Both the position numbers and the translations under genes were made by a program. From assembly GCA_009928645.1 (NCBI GenBank), contig SACH01000008.1, positions 1-62,014 of the forward strand: a stretch of DNA of 62,014 nucleotides, written 5' to 3'. How positions within the stretch are numbered: position 1 is the stretch's first letter; each line of letters begins with the position of its first letter. Positions 27,492 through 36,752 of this stretch are shown here, piece by piece. Origin of the DNA: Gammaproteobacteria bacterium. GTDB taxonomy: Bacteria; Pseudomonadota; Gammaproteobacteria; Chromatiales; Chromatiaceae. The notes under the pieces were generated by a model, which did no database searches, was not told the DNA's origin, and saw only the letters and a program-made list of their open reading frames with translations.

Positions 27492-28562
27492 TCAGGAGCG
27501 TTCGTTCAGCCACTTGCCGATGGCGGGGGTGACTTCCTTCTGCGCCTTGCCGCTGACGTAGATGCCGATGTGGCCGCCGGGGAAGGCCAGTTCGGTGTAG
27601 TCCTTGCTACCGGTGCGGCCGGCCAGGGCACGGGAGGCGTCCGGCGGGACCAGGTGATCCTGGAGGGCGTAGATGTTCAGTAGTGGGCAGCCGATATGGG
27701 TCAGGGACACCTCCCGGTCGCCGATCACCAGGCCGCCGTTGATGAGGGCGTTCTTCTGATAGAAGTCCTTGATGAACTGGCGGAAGGTCTCGCCGGCCTG
27801 GTCGGGGCTGTCGAAGATCCACTTCTCCATGCGCAGGAAGTTCTTGATCTTATCCGGGTCGTCCAGGACGTCGACCATATTGACGTACTTCTGGCCGGTG
27901 AGGCTGAAGGGCTTCAGGGACAGGAAGGTCCAGTTGAGGATCTCGCCAGGGATGTTGCCCATGGTGTCGACCGCCAGGTCGACGTCCATATGCTGCACCC
28001 AGGCCGAGAGCAGGTTGTCCGGGGTCTGGAAGTCTACGGGGGTAACCATGGTCACCAGGTTCTTGACCTTTTCCGGGTGCATGGCGGTGTAGCAGAGGCT
28101 GAAGGCACCGCCCTGGCAGATGCCGAGGATGTTGATGGCGTCGACGCCGTGACTCTCGCGGATGAAGTCGATGCAGTTGTCGAGATATCCATTGAGATAG
28201 TCATCGATGGTCAGGGCCCGGTCAGCGTGATCAGGGTAGCCCCAGTCGATGAGATAGACGTCCTGACCGGTGGCCAGCAGGCCCTTGATGGTTGAGCGGT
28301 CCTCCTGGATGTCGGTCATGTAGGGCCGGTTGACCAGGGCGTAGACGATCAGCAGGGGCACCGGATTACGCTTGACGCCTTCCGGGGCCTGGTAGCGGTA
28401 GAGCGTCAGCTTGTCTTCCTGGTAGACGACCTCGCGGGGAGTAACCCCAGTGTCGATCCTCTCGGCGTTGAGCAGATTCTCCATACCCTGACCCAGCTTA
28501 CGGCTGAAGTCGAGCATCTCTTCGGAGAGTTTATCGGGGCGGATGTCGATGGGCAGCATCAT
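27492..28562 (-). CDS. phaC: Class III poly(3-hydroxyalkanoate) synthase subunit PhaC
   Basis: A 356-residue catalytic subunit that polymerises hydroxyacyl-CoA on the PHA granule, acting with PhaE. The lipase-like box GICQGGA carries the catalytic Cys (about 149); Asp is in LQDHLVPPDASRAL and His in FPGGHIGIYVSG. It is very close in layout to Allochromatium vinosum PhaC (MxPIDIRPDKL start, about 355 residues). The ORF reaches 28586, but the ATG at 28562 has GGAGGAGA at good spacing. phaE lies just upstream and a terminator follows. Confidence 0.96.
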   Translation of the reverse strand: MMLPIDIRPDKLSEEMLDFSRKLGQGMENLLNAERIDTGVTPREVVYQEDKLTLYRYQAPEGVKRNPVPLLIVYALVNRPYMTDIQEDRSTIKGLLATGQDVYLIDWGYPDHADRALTIDDYLNGYLDNCIDFIRESHGVDAINILGICQGGAFSLCYTAMHPEKVKNLVTMVTPVDFQTPDNLLSAWVQHMDVDLAVDTMGNIPGEILNWTFLSLKPFSLTGQKYVNMVDVLDDPDKIKNFLRMEKWIFDSPDQAGETFRQFIKDFYQKNALINGGLVIGDREVSLTHIGCPLLNIYALQDHLVPPDASRALAGRTGSKDYTELAFPGGHIGIYVSGKAQKEVTPAIGKWLNERS

Positions 28563-28582
28563 GATGGGTTCTCCTCCGGGGC

Positions 28583-29647
28583 TCACTGGTCAGCCGGGGT
28601 GGGCGTGACGGGCTTTTTGCGGACGACGGTACGCTTCACCGGGGCCGGGGCGCTCTGCGCCAGGGCCGGGCGGAGTCCTGGACTGGCAGCGGGTTCCTGA
28701 CCGCTCAGGGCCGCGACTTGCAGGTGCAGGCTGTGCATCTCCTTGCGCAGGGCCTTGTTCTCGCGGCGGACCTGCTGCACGCGATCCTGAAGAGTGCGCA
28801 GTTCGTTGCGCGTCGGCATGTTCATGGCACCCAGGCTTTCGTCCACCATGATGGACATGCGCTGCTTGAGGGCCATCTGGGCATTGACCAGTTGACCGTG
28901 GATCCGGGCATACTCGGCGCTCTGGACATCCTCGGCATAGACGTCTTCACAGCAGCCCACCCAGGTGTCATAAAGACCGCGGGCGGAGTCGATAACCTTG
29001 TCGGAGGCTTGCATCCGCTCCAGGGTCGCGCGCATGCGCTGGATGGACTTCATGCCCATGCCCGAGAAGAAGGACAGGTACTCTTGCAGGGCCTTTTGGT
29101 AGTCCAGGCTGCGGCGGATCAGGTCCTGGTACTGGGATTGCTCTTCGCGCGTGTAGCCCAGGCCGGGGGCGGACAGGACCTTATCCATGGTGCCGGCGGG
29201 GGCGTGGGGCATGTTCCGCAGCAGATCGCCCGGGATGGGGCTGAGGGAGGACATCATCCGCTGCCAGTTGTCGTAGGGCATTTCCCAGAAGGCCATCATC
29301 TTGTGCAGGGCCTGATCACCCTGCTCCTGGCCGCCAGAGAAGGCCTGCTGCATATCGTTCAGCGTCTTGCTCAGGGAGGACCAGCCATCGGTGGTAGTCC
29401 CGCCAAACTGGGGCAGGTTGTGGGTGAAGGTGTCGGCCATACGGAAGAACATCTTGCCCTGCTCCATCATCCGTTCCATGAAGGTGCGGGACAGGTCGGG
29501 CGAGGCGGGGGCGAAGGCCTTCCACCACTGGTCCATGGCGTTTTCCCACGGGTTGGTTGCGGGGGCCTGGGCGCCCAGGGCCTTGCGGCTCATGTCGGTC
29601 CATTGTTCCCAGTATTTTTGCTGAAGGCTCAGCCAGTCTTCGGTCAT
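28583..29647 (-). CDS. phaE: Class III PHA synthase subunit PhaE
   Basis: A 354-residue partner of PhaC needed for synthase activity and granule binding. It begins MTEDWLSLQQKYWEQWTDMSRKAL and contains the family segments WQRMMSSLSPIPGDLL, YTREEQSQYQDLIRRSLDYQ and a C-terminal coiled coil LQDRVQQVRRENKALRKEMHSL, ending in a Lys/Pro/Ala tail. A longer frame to 29725 would run through the operator at 29694-29710. The ATG at 29647 has GAGGAGA upstream. It is divergent from phaA. Confidence 0.95.
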   Translation of the reverse strand: MTEDWLSLQQKYWEQWTDMSRKALGAQAPATNPWENAMDQWWKAFAPASPDLSRTFMERMMEQGKMFFRMADTFTHNLPQFGGTTTDGWSSLSKTLNDMQQAFSGGQEQGDQALHKMMAFWEMPYDNWQRMMSSLSPIPGDLLRNMPHAPAGTMDKVLSAPGLGYTREEQSQYQDLIRRSLDYQKALQEYLSFFSGMGMKSIQRMRATLERMQASDKVIDSARGLYDTWVGCCEDVYAEDVQSAEYARIHGQLVNAQMALKQRMSIMVDESLGAMNMPTRNELRTLQDRVQQVRRENKALRKEMHSLHLQVAALSGQEPAASPGLRPALAQSAPAPVKRTVVRKKPVTPTPADQ

Positions 29648-29668
29648 GGGTGTTCTCCTCGTTGGGGT

Positions 29669-29710
29669 ATGACAAAACAAGCTATCACGGAAAATTGTGC
29701 AGTGCAACAA
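29669..29710 (+). promoter_or_regulatory. phaE-phaA intergenic control region with putative PhaR operator
   Basis: At 29694-29710 lies ATTGTGCAGTGCAACAA, one base different from the sites in front of both phasin genes, again followed by ATGCCGC. Reading toward phaA, ATGACA (29669-29674), an 18-base spacer and AATTGT (29693-29698) make a weaker version of the phasin promoters, with the same -10/operator overlap. The site could also act on phaE. Confidence 0.55.
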
Positions 29711-29789
29711 ATGCCGCTTTGACATATAGTAGCCAGGTCAGCTTCAGGGCTGTCTTCTGGAGCTATATCTATCGAGAGGAACTTCTCCA

Positions 29790-30974
29790 ATGAGCGAAAA
29801 AATCGTGATCGTCGATGCCGGCCGTACCGCCGTGGGCACTTTCGGCGGCAGTCTGTCCGCGTTGCCGGCCCCGGAGATGGGTGCGGCGGTCATCAAGGCC
29901 CTCCTGGAGCGTACCGGCATCAAGCCCGAGCAGGTCGACGAGGTCATCCTGGGCCAGGTGCTGACCGCCGGTTCCGGCCAGAATCCGGCCCGCCAGACCA
30001 CCCTCAAGGCCGGCCTCCCCGTCGCGGTGCCCGCCTTGACCATCAACAAGGTCTGCGGCAGCGGCCTCAAGGCGGTCCACCTGGCCATGCAGGCGGTGGC
30101 CTGTGGCGACGCCGAGATCGTCATCGCCGGCGGGCAGGAGAGTATGACCCGCTCCGGCCATGTCCTTCCCGGTTCCCGGGATGGCGTGCGCATGGGCGAC
30201 TGGAAGATGCAGGACACCATGATCGTTGACGGCCTGCAGTGCGCCTTCAATGGCTATCACATGGGCGTCACCGCGGAGAATATCGCCAAGAAGTACGGCT
30301 TCAGCCGCCAGGCCCAGGACGAATTCGCCGCGGCCTCCCAGCAGAAGGCCGAGGCCGCCCAGAAGGCCGGCCGCTTCGACGAGGAGATCGTCCCGGTCAG
30401 CATCCCCCAGCGCAAGGGCGATCCCCTGGTCTTCGCCGCCGACGAATTCCCCCGCCACGGCACCACCGCCGAGAGTCTGGCCAAGCTGCGTCCGGCCTTC
30501 GACAAGGAGGGTACGGTCACCGCCGGCAATGCCTCCGGTATCAACGATGGCGCCGCCATCATCATCGTCACCACCGAGTCCAAGGCGAAGGAACTGGGGC
30601 TGGAGCCCCTGGCGACCATCGTCGCCTTCTCCAGTGCCGGTGTCGACCCCGCCATCATGGGCACGGGCCCCATCCCTGCCACCACCAAGTGCCTGGAGAA
30701 GGCCGGTTGGAGCGTGGCGGACCTGGACCTGGTCGAGGCCAACGAGGCCTTTGCCGCTCAGGCCATGTCGGTCAATCATGACCTGGGCTGGGATCTGAGT
30801 AAGGTCAATGTCAACGGCGGGGCGATCGCCATCGGCCATCCCATCGGCGCCTCCGGGGCCCGCGTCTTGGTCTCTCTACTCTATGAGATGAAACGCCGCG
30901 GTGCTAAGAAAGGTCTGGCGACCCTCTGTATCGGCGGTGGTCAGGGTGTCGCCCTGGCCGTGGAACGTCCGTAA
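29790..30974 (+). CDS. phaA: Acetyl-CoA acetyltransferase (beta-ketothiolase)
   Basis: A 394-residue thiolase that condenses two acetyl-CoA to acetoacetyl-CoA, the first step of PHB synthesis. The nucleophilic Cys89 is in [17 protein letters not shown], the catalytic His in [18 protein letters not shown], and the second Cys in [11 protein letters not shown]. It is divergent from phaEC and heads the phaA-phaR-phaP-phaB run. Confidence 0.96.
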   Translation: MSEKIVIVDAGRTAVGTFGGSLSALPAPEMGAAVIKALLERTGIKPEQVDEVILGQVLTAGSGQNPARQTTLKAGLPVAVPALTINKVCGSGLKAVHLAMQAVACGDAEIVIAGGQESMTRSGHVLPGSRDGVRMGDWKMQDTMIVDGLQCAFNGYHMGVTAENIAKKYGFSRQAQDEFAAASQQKAEAAQKAGRFDEEIVPVSIPQRKGDPLVFAADEFPRHGTTAESLAKLRPAFDKEGTVTAGNASGINDGAAIIIVTTESKAKELGLEPLATIVAFSSAGVDPAIMGTGPIPATTKCLEKAGWSVADLDLVEANEAFAAQAMSVNHDLGWDLSKVNVNGGAIAIGHPIGASGARVLVSLLYEMKRRGAKKGLATLCIGGGQGVALAVERP

Positions 30975-31247
30975 GTCGCGGCCCCGTCTGGCCCCATGAT
31001 CCGTGCGGCGCTGGCTGGCTCCGGGGCGCGCCCCGCCAGCGGCATGTCACGGGTGTGCTAGGGGTGGGCGGGTGCCTGTCGCCCGGTCATACGGGTAACC
31101 CTCGCGAGCCGTTATCAGCCTCCAGGGACGGAGACTGCCTCGGGATGGGCGAACGTGCGATCCGTGACCCTGACGGCCCTTGGGGCCGGTGGGGTCCGGC
31201 CTGGCCCTCACTCACTACCGCAGCCACCGCGGAGGCGTTACAGACCC
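30975..31247 (+). other. Non-coding gap between phaA and phaR
   Basis: The 273 bases hold no credible gene other than an open upstream extension of phaR. I see no clear terminator or copy of the TGC-rich operator. A GGAGG at 31231-31235 precedes phaR by 12 bases. Confidence 0.4.
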
Positions 31248-31709
31248 ATGTCCAGTGAACGTATCATCAAGAAATACCCCAATCGCCGCCTCTATGACAC
31301 CGAGGTCAGTCGTTACGTCACCCTCGACGATGTCCGCGCGCTGGTCATGGATGGCGTCGACTTCCGGGTGCTGGACACGAACAATGAGGATATCACCCGG
31401 GCCATCCTCCTACAGATCATGCTTGAGGAAGAGAGTGGCGGCGAACCCCTCTTCTCCGCGCAGATGCTCGCCCAGATCATCCGCTTTTATCGCGGAACCC
31501 TGCAGGGGATGTTCTCCCGCTACATGGAGCGGTCCCTCGATCTATTTGTTAAGCAACAGAATCAGTTGCGTGAGACCTGGGGTGAGACCCCCCTGGACGG
31601 CATGGCCCGCCTGGCCCAGCGCAATGTCGACATGTGGGCCGACCTGCAAAATGAATTCCTCCGCGCGGCCGGCTATAAGAAACGCACCGACCCCGACGGC
31701 AAGCCCTGA
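31248..31709 (+). CDS. phaR: Polyhydroxyalkanoate synthesis repressor PhaR
   Basis: A 153-residue DNA- and PHA-binding regulator. The N-terminal PHB/PHA accumulation domain is unmistakable: ERIIKKYPNRRLYDTEVSRYVTLDDV (residues 4-29), FRVLDTNNEDITRAILLQIM. A PHB-accumulation C-terminal region (LFSAQMLAQIIRFYRGTLQG) follows. In known systems PhaR represses phasin and its own gene and is released when it binds nascent PHA. The ORF is open from 31155; I chose the ATG at 31248, with GGAGG upstream. TGC-rich candidate targets lie at 8188, 29694 and 31965. Confidence 0.94.
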   Translation: MSSERIIKKYPNRRLYDTEVSRYVTLDDVRALVMDGVDFRVLDTNNEDITRAILLQIMLEEESGGEPLFSAQMLAQIIRFYRGTLQGMFSRYMERSLDLFVKQQNQLRETWGETPLDGMARLAQRNVDMWADLQNEFLRAAGYKKRTDPDGKP

Positions 31710-31940
31710 TCGGGTCATCTCCACTGCCCCTCGCCTTTGCCTGCCCCCGAGACCTGCCTAGTCTGAATGCGGTCGGATGATCTGACCTGGGTGAGACACC
31801 GCCGCAGCCGATCGTCGGCAGCGTGACCGCTAGAAATTCTCCTCGTCTATTCCGGGTGGCCCGCGGTATGGACGGTGGGCTCACGCTCCCGCTTCCTATC
31901 GCGAGTCTCCGACCCTGACCTCCCTCCTGCAAAAAAGGGG

Positions 31941-31969
31941 TTGACACTAGGCTGCGGGGCGGATATTGT
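31941..31969 (+). promoter_or_regulatory. Promoter of the phasin gene phaP
   Basis: TTGACA (31941-31946), exactly 17 bases, then TATTGT (31964-31969). The -10 overlaps the palindrome at 31965-31981. Same hexamers and spacing as the unlinked phasin promoter at 8200-8228. Confidence 0.78.
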
Positions 31970-31981
31970 GCACTGCAACAA
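31965..31981 (+). promoter_or_regulatory. Putative PhaR operator upstream of phaP
   Basis: ATTGTGCACTGCAACAA, identical to the site in front of the unlinked phasin (8188-8204, minus). It covers the -10 box and the expected transcription start, a typical repressor position. Confidence 0.68.
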
Positions 31982-32032
31982 TTGCTGCGCCGCACAATAG
32001 GCGATTCACTGAACCACACCGGGAGAGAGACC

Positions 32033-32401
32033 ATGACCGCTAAAGACAGCCTGACCGCGATGAACGAAATGACTTCCAAGGGTGCCGATCGCCTGAGCAG
32101 CCTGGGTGACCTGAACCTCAAGATCTGGGAGAAACTCGCCGCCCGCCAGCTCGAGGCCCTGAATCTGATGATGGAGCAAAGCGTCCGCCAGATGAAGGTT
32201 GCCAGCGAGTCCAAGGGGTATAATGAGTTCGTCAAGGCCCAGGTCGAGATGGCCAAGGAAGCCAGCGAGCGCATGATGGAAGAGGTTCGTACCAACATGG
32301 CGCTGGCCAATGAAGTCCGTGACGAGTACCGCTCCTGGGCACAGACCGGCATGTCCGAAATGACTGCCGAAATCAAAAAGAGCGTCGCCTCGGCGGCCTA
32401 A
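32033..32401 (+). CDS. phaP: Phasin family protein PhaP
   Basis: A 122-residue amphipathic, helical granule-coating protein located between phaR and phaB as in Allochromatium. It shares the GYNE(F/Y)VK.QVEM segment and overall length with the phasin at 7776-8141. I chose the ATG at 32033, preceded by GGGAGAGAG. The upstream-open frame from 31982 would include the operator. Expression is probably repressed by PhaR through the promoter-overlapping site. Confidence 0.92.
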   Translation: MTAKDSLTAMNEMTSKGADRLSSLGDLNLKIWEKLAARQLEALNLMMEQSVRQMKVASESKGYNEFVKAQVEMAKEASERMMEEVRTNMALANEVRDEYRSWAQTGMSEMTAEIKKSVASAA

Positions 32402-32424
32402 TCCTAATTCGGGAGTTCTCTGAA

Positions 32425-33174
32425 ATGGCGCAACCAATGCGTGTAGCTCTGGTGACCGGCGGTATCGGCGGTATCGGTACCTCCATCTGCCAGCGGCTGG
32501 CTAAAGACGGTATGCGGGTGGTGGCCAACTACCATCCGGCGGAACAGGAACAGGCCGAAGCCTGGTTGGCTGCCCGCCAGGCGGAAGGTCTGGATATCTC
32601 TATCGCCGTTGGTGACGTTTCTTCCTGGGACGATACCCAGCGCATGGTCGCCGAGGTGGTGGAGAAGGCCGGTCCCGTGGATGTGCTGGTGAATTGCGCC
32701 GGGATCACCCGTGACAAGACCTTCAAGCGCATGGAGTTGGCGCAGTGGGAGGCGGTCATCAACGTCAACTTGAACTCGGTCTTCAATGTCACCCGTCCGC
32801 TCTGGGATGGCATGTTGGAGCGTGGCTTCGGACGTATCATCAACATCTCCTCCGTCAACGGTCAGCGCGGCCAGTTTGGCCAGGCCAATTACTCGGCGGC
32901 CAAGGCGGGCATGCATGGCTTCACCATGGCCTTGGCCCAGGAGGGTGCTACCCGTGGTGTGACGGTCAACACCATTTCTCCTGGTTATGTCGAGACCGCC
33001 ATGACCCTGGCGATGCGTGACGACGTTCGCGAAGGCATCATCTCCGGCATCCCCATGCGCCGTATGGCCCAGCCGGAAGAGATTTCCGCCGTCATCGCCT
33101 TCCTGGCCTCTGATCAGGCGAGTTACGTCACTGGGGCTAATATCCCGGTCAATGGCGGCCTCTTTATCCATTAA
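32425..33174 (+). CDS. phaB: Acetoacetyl-CoA reductase
   Basis: A 249-residue NADPH-type short-chain dehydrogenase that reduces acetoacetyl-CoA to (R)-3-hydroxybutyryl-CoA for PhaEC. Rossmann motif VTGGIGGIGTSICQRL, NCAGITRDKTFKRM, Ser in INISSVNGQRGQFGQ and catalytic Tyr/Lys in ANYSAAKAGMHG; the end YVTGANIPVNGGLFIH is typical. It follows phaP by 23 bases. Confidence 0.96.
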   Translation: MAQPMRVALVTGGIGGIGTSICQRLAKDGMRVVANYHPAEQEQAEAWLAARQAEGLDISIAVGDVSSWDDTQRMVAEVVEKAGPVDVLVNCAGITRDKTFKRMELAQWEAVINVNLNSVFNVTRPLWDGMLERGFGRIINISSVNGQRGQFGQANYSAAKAGMHGFTMALAQEGATRGVTVNTISPGYVETAMTLAMRDDVREGIISGIPMRRMAQPEEISAVIAFLASDQASYVTGANIPVNGGLFIH

Positions 33175-33210
33175 GTGGTGCGCGGGCCTGGCACTGGCGG
33201 ACGATCCATG

Positions 33211-33408
33211 TTCCCGTCACGGGCCCTTTTAGTGGCGCTGCCGCTCAAACCGATGTTGAGCGGTGGCGCCCAACGGACCTTTCTCGTGAAGGTCCACCCT
33301 TTTCCCCCGGCCGCGCCTGGCGCGTCCGGTCTCTGCCGTGGTGACGCATGACGCCCACGGCGGCAACAGGTCCTCCTCGTCTCTCTCAATCATTTGAGAA
33401 GAGCTTTT
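33211..33408 (+). ncRNA. Highly structured region downstream of phaB, candidate small RNA or 3' UTR element
   Basis: Between phaB and its terminator there is a row of hairpins and no gene. The strongest pairs 15 bases, 33234-33248 with 33256-33270, closed by a 7-base loop; two of the pairs are G-U. Then GGACCTT (33275-33281) pairs with AAGGTCC (33289-33295), CGCGC pairs with GCGCG near 33312-33324, and GCCGTGG (33335-33341) pairs with CCACGGC (33355-33361). The row ends in the Rho-independent terminator at 33409. No match to a known RNA family is recognised by eye. It could be a processed 3' UTR RNA. Confidence 0.4.
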
Positions 33409-33437
33409 AGCCCGGCACCCCGCCGGGCTTTTTTTTA
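33409..33437 (+). terminator. Rho-independent terminator downstream of phaB
   Basis: AGCCCGGC (33409-33416), loop ACCCC, GCCGGGCT (33422-33429), followed by a run of T (33429-33436). It faces the pha operon and also separates it from the convergent cbbO gene. Confidence 0.92.
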
Positions 33438-33548
33438 ACCTGACCCTTGCGGGTGGCGGTCGGGTCCCGGCGGTTAGGGGCGGGACCACCGAAGATTGCA
33501 TTGCGATAAGTATCGCTTTGCCAACCAGGGGTTTCGACTTGGCGGGGC
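33438..33548. other. Gap between pha terminator and cbbO
   Basis: With the hairpin region above this completes a 374-base stretch without a protein gene. I see no feature in these last bases beyond a TTGCATTGCGATAAG segment. Confidence 0.3.
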
Positions 33549-35912
33549 TCAACCGGTGATGGTGGCAAAGACCGCCGGTAGGCGCTCGGGCAGGCGCTCG
33601 ACGTGGTCGACGATGGCGTAGCGGTTCTCGCCAAAGATGCGCGCTACGTAGCGGTCGGCCAGGGGGTCCAGAGTCAGACAGTAGGTGTAGATACCCTGCA
33701 TAGCCAGGTCCTCCACCGCCTTCTTGGCATCGTGACGCAGGTATTGGGGATCGCGCTCATCGATGTCCGCCGGCTCGCCGTCGGTGATGAGCAGCACCAG
33801 GCGCTTCTGGGCTGGCTGCTGACGCAGGTGATGGCCGGCATGGCGCAGGGCGGCGCCCATGCGGGTGCTCAAGCCACCCTTCATGCCCGCCAGGCGCGCC
33901 TTGGGCAGGTCATCGTAGGGCTGATTGAAGTCCTTGAAGCGGAAGTACTGAACGTCGTGACGGCCATCCGAGGCGAAACCATGGATGGCGAAGGGGTCGC
34001 CGATGCCATCGATGGCCCAGGCCAGCAGCCCGGTGGCCTCGCGGGTCAGGCCCAGGATAGTCGGACTTTCCTCATCGTCCTTGTTGACGCGCTCGTTGGT
34101 GGACTCGGACAGGTCGAGCAGGATCAGCACTGCCAGGTCGCGCACATGGCGGGTAATGCGAATGCTGATGCGGGGGTCCGGCATGACGCCGCGGCGGATG
34201 TCGATCATGGCCCGTACCGCGGCGTTGAGGTCCAGTTCCTCCCCCTCCTCGTAGCCACGGCGGCGCACCACCCCCTGGGGCTGGAGGGCGTCGATCAGGT
34301 GGCGGATGCGCGAGGCCAGGGGGCGGTAGCGGGTCAGCAGTTCATCCATCGCCGCCGGGTCGCCCAGACCCTGGCGGCGCTCCAGGACGGTGGCCCAATC
34401 GGGCCGGTAGAGCTGCACCTGATGATCCCATTCCTGATAGTGGCAGGGGTCGGCGACCGGCTCCTTGCCCTCCGACTGGTTGTAGCTGACGCCCAGGTCC
34501 TCGTAGGGAAAGAGCTCGGTCCCCAGGACCCAGATCTCCTGGGCATCGTCGCCGGCGGTCTCCACGTCCACCTCGTTGACGAACTCCATGAGGCTGACGT
34601 GCTTGCGCACCTGGCGCTGGCTGAGGGGAATGTAGTCGACGCCGCGGCTGAGGAACTCGGCCTCGTCGAAGGCCCAGAGGAAGCGGTTGTCGTCCCGGTA
34701 GGGCAGGGGCCAGTCCTCCAGCAGGCGCAGGCTGGGCAGGGCCGCCTCCCGCCCCAGGGCGTTATAAAAGGCGACGCCGGCGTCCCAACTGATCTGGTTG
34801 TCCGCGGGACGGGCCGCCAGCTCGCCGTGAAAGTCCCGGGCGGCGGCGATGAGGCCTTCATCCTCCTCCTCGGCCCAGTAGGCGGGGTCAAGCAAGGCGT
34901 GGGCCAGGCGCAGCAGCCGGTCCAGGGTGGGGTGGGGCAGGGTGGCGCCTTCTTCGGCGGGGCGGGTGAAGAAGGGTAGCCACAGCTTGCGCAGGCCGGG
35001 GAATTGCTGGATGGCCAGGTACTCGACGCGGGCATCCTCGAACAGCTCGATCAGCCAGCGCTGGAAGGGATTGAGGGCCTCGGCGCTCAGCTCCTGGCGG
35101 GTATGGACCAGGTGTGCGGCGCAGTGGGCGGCGCTGGCGCGATAGACCTCGCCGCCGGGGATGCCGCGGTAGCTGTCGAAGGCGTCGGGCAGGTGGAAGA
35201 AGCCGTCCTCGATGAAGGGCCGCAGGCCCTGGCGGCTCTCGTAGTCGCCGGAGGTGGGCCGCATGAAGAAGGCCCGCGCCCACAGGGCCCGCAGGTAGAA
35301 GTTGAGCTTGCGCTGGTTGTCCACCAGCAGGCTGCCCCGCCGCTCCTTCTGCAGCACGGCGCGGGAGGACTCGGTGGCCAGTCCAAAGTAAGCCATCTGG
35401 CCGTCCAGGTCCCGGGCATGGGCCTGGGCGCCCCACAGGGCCCAGCGGCGCAGGCCACCCAGGGTGAGTTTGGCCAACAGCTCGTCCATGTTGTCCATCA
35501 TGGGCCGCAGGCCGCGCGGGGCCTTGCCGGCAAGCTGATGGACCAGGCCGAGGAGGCCGCGGAGCAGCTCGGCATCCCCCAGACGCTGGGCCGCCAGGGG
35601 CAGGTTGGAGAGCAGCAGAGCGATGACGGTGCCGGAGGTGTGGGAGGCGAGCTTCATCATGCTGGTGACGATGTCGACGATGATGTCCTCGCCCACCTCC
35701 TTGACCACCCGCGGCACCTCCTGGACATAGGCCAGCACCAGGTCCTGGCCCCGGCCCATGCCGCACATGGCGCGCATCCCCTCCAGGTAGTTCTGCAGGC
35801 CCCGCGGGGACATGACCCGCGCCGCCTCCTGATAGCTGGATTCCAGGGCGGCGTGGTGGTCATGGTCGCCCGCATCCAGGCAACTGACGTATTGGCTGAA
35901 GTCGATGCTCAT
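33549..35912 (-). CDS. cbbO: RuBisCO activase subunit CbbO (von Willebrand factor A domain)
   Basis: A 787-residue NorD/CbbO-type protein. The C-terminal von Willebrand A domain (about 590-780) has the metal-ion site DLSES (Asp600, Ser602, Ser604), then STRMGAALRHAG and LVLLITDGEPADI. In chemoautotrophs CbbO docks on inhibited RuBisCO and, with the AAA+ ring CbbQ, strips inhibitory sugar phosphates from the active site. The N-terminal helical part (1-500) matches CbbO in length. It lies 30 bases downstream of cbbQ. Confidence 0.93.
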   Translation of the reverse strand: MSIDFSQYVSCLDAGDHDHHAALESSYQEAARVMSPRGLQNYLEGMRAMCGMGRGQDLVLAYVQEVPRVVKEVGEDIIVDIVTSMMKLASHTSGTVIALLLSNLPLAAQRLGDAELLRGLLGLVHQLAGKAPRGLRPMMDNMDELLAKLTLGGLRRWALWGAQAHARDLDGQMAYFGLATESSRAVLQKERRGSLLVDNQRKLNFYLRALWARAFFMRPTSGDYESRQGLRPFIEDGFFHLPDAFDSYRGIPGGEVYRASAAHCAAHLVHTRQELSAEALNPFQRWLIELFEDARVEYLAIQQFPGLRKLWLPFFTRPAEEGATLPHPTLDRLLRLAHALLDPAYWAEEEDEGLIAAARDFHGELAARPADNQISWDAGVAFYNALGREAALPSLRLLEDWPLPYRDDNRFLWAFDEAEFLSRGVDYIPLSQRQVRKHVSLMEFVNEVDVETAGDDAQEIWVLGTELFPYEDLGVSYNQSEGKEPVADPCHYQEWDHQVQLYRPDWATVLERRQGLGDPAAMDELLTRYRPLASRIRHLIDALQPQGVVRRRGYEEGEELDLNAAVRAMIDIRRGVMPDPRISIRITRHVRDLAVLILLDLSESTNERVNKDDEESPTILGLTREATGLLAWAIDGIGDPFAIHGFASDGRHDVQYFRFKDFNQPYDDLPKARLAGMKGGLSTRMGAALRHAGHHLRQQPAQKRLVLLITDGEPADIDERDPQYLRHDAKKAVEDLAMQGIYTYCLTLDPLADRYVARIFGENRYAIVDHVERLPERLPAVFATITG

Positions 35913-35942
35913 GGGACTTGCCTCCCTCGCGACGAGGTTGCC

Positions 35943-36752
35943 TTAAAAATAAGTCGTGACCGCCGCGTCCAGGGTGTCGCGCATGTCGGGGTCGTCGGTT
36001 AGGGGCCGCACCAGGGCCATCTGGCAGGCGGCCTGGGGTTCGATGCCCTGCTTGATGAGCTGGCCGGCATAGACCAGCAGACGGGTGGACATGCCCTCGT
36101 CCAGGCCATGGCCCTTGAGGTTGCGGCTGCGCTGGGCGACCTGGACCAGCTTTTCGGCGATGACGGGGTCGATGCCGGCCTCGTGGGCGAGGATCTCGGT
36201 CTCGATCTCCGGTGAAGGATAGTTGAAGTCCAGGGCACCAAAGCGCTGTTTGGTGGACTGTTTGAGGTCCTTCATCAGGCTCTGGTAGCCGGGGTTGTAG
36301 GAGATGACGATCTGGAAGTCGGGGTGGGCGGCCACCAGTTCGCCCTTCTTTTCCAGGGGCAGGACGCGGCGGTGGTCGGTGAGGGGGTGGATGACGACCG
36401 TGGTGTCCTGGCGCGCCTCGACCACTTCGTCCAGGTAGCAGATGGCGCCGATGCGGGCGGCGACGGTGAGGGGGCCGTCCTGCCAGCGGGTGCCGTTGAC
36501 GTCGAGGAGGAAGCGCCCGACCAGGTCGGAGGCGGTCATGTCCTCGTTGCAGGCGACGGTGATCAGGGGCCGGCCCAGGCGCCAGGCCATGTATTCGACG
36601 AAGCGGGACTTGCCGCAGCCGGTGGGGCCCTTGAGCATGACCGGCATGCGGGCGCCATAGGCGGCCTCGTAGAGGGTCACTTCCTGGGCTACGGGGCGGT
36701 AGTAGGGCTCGGTCTTGACCAGGTACTGGTCGCGGTCGATGGTGTCGCTCAT
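35943..36752 (-). CDS. cbbQ: RuBisCO activase AAA+ subunit CbbQ
   Basis: A 269-residue MoxR-group AAA+ ATPase. Walker A is GPTGCGKS (42-49), Walker [13 protein letters not shown], sensor [14 protein letters not shown], and a C-terminal CbbQ domain ([21 protein letters not shown]). It forms hexamers that with CbbO reactivate RuBisCO. It is separated from cbbS by 460 bases containing a terminator and a repeat, so it is probably expressed less than cbbLS or from its own promoter. Confidence 0.95.
   Translation of the reverse strand: MSDTIDRDQYLVKTEPYYRPVAQEVTLYEAAYGARMPVMLKGPTGCGKSRFVEYMAWRLGRPLITVACNEDMTASDLVGRFLLDVNGTRWQDGPLTVAARIGAICYLDEVVEARQDTTVVIHPLTDHRRVLPLEKKGELVAAHPDFQIVISYNPGYQSLMKDLKQSTKQRFGALDFNYPSPEIETEILAHEAGIDPVIAEKLVQVAQRSRNLKGHGLDEGMSTRLLVYAGQLIKQGIEPQAACQMALVRPLTDDPDMRDTLDAAVTTYF

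Larger units (their letters stand above)
31710..32032 (+). other. Intergenic region phaR-phaP (323 bases)
   Basis: No gene is seen. The first 210 bases show no feature I can name. The last part holds the phasin promoter (31941-31969), the operator (31965-31981) and a second TGC-rich block (TGCTGCGCCGCACAA, 31983-31997), then GGGAGAGAG as ribosome-binding site. Confidence 0.6.
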
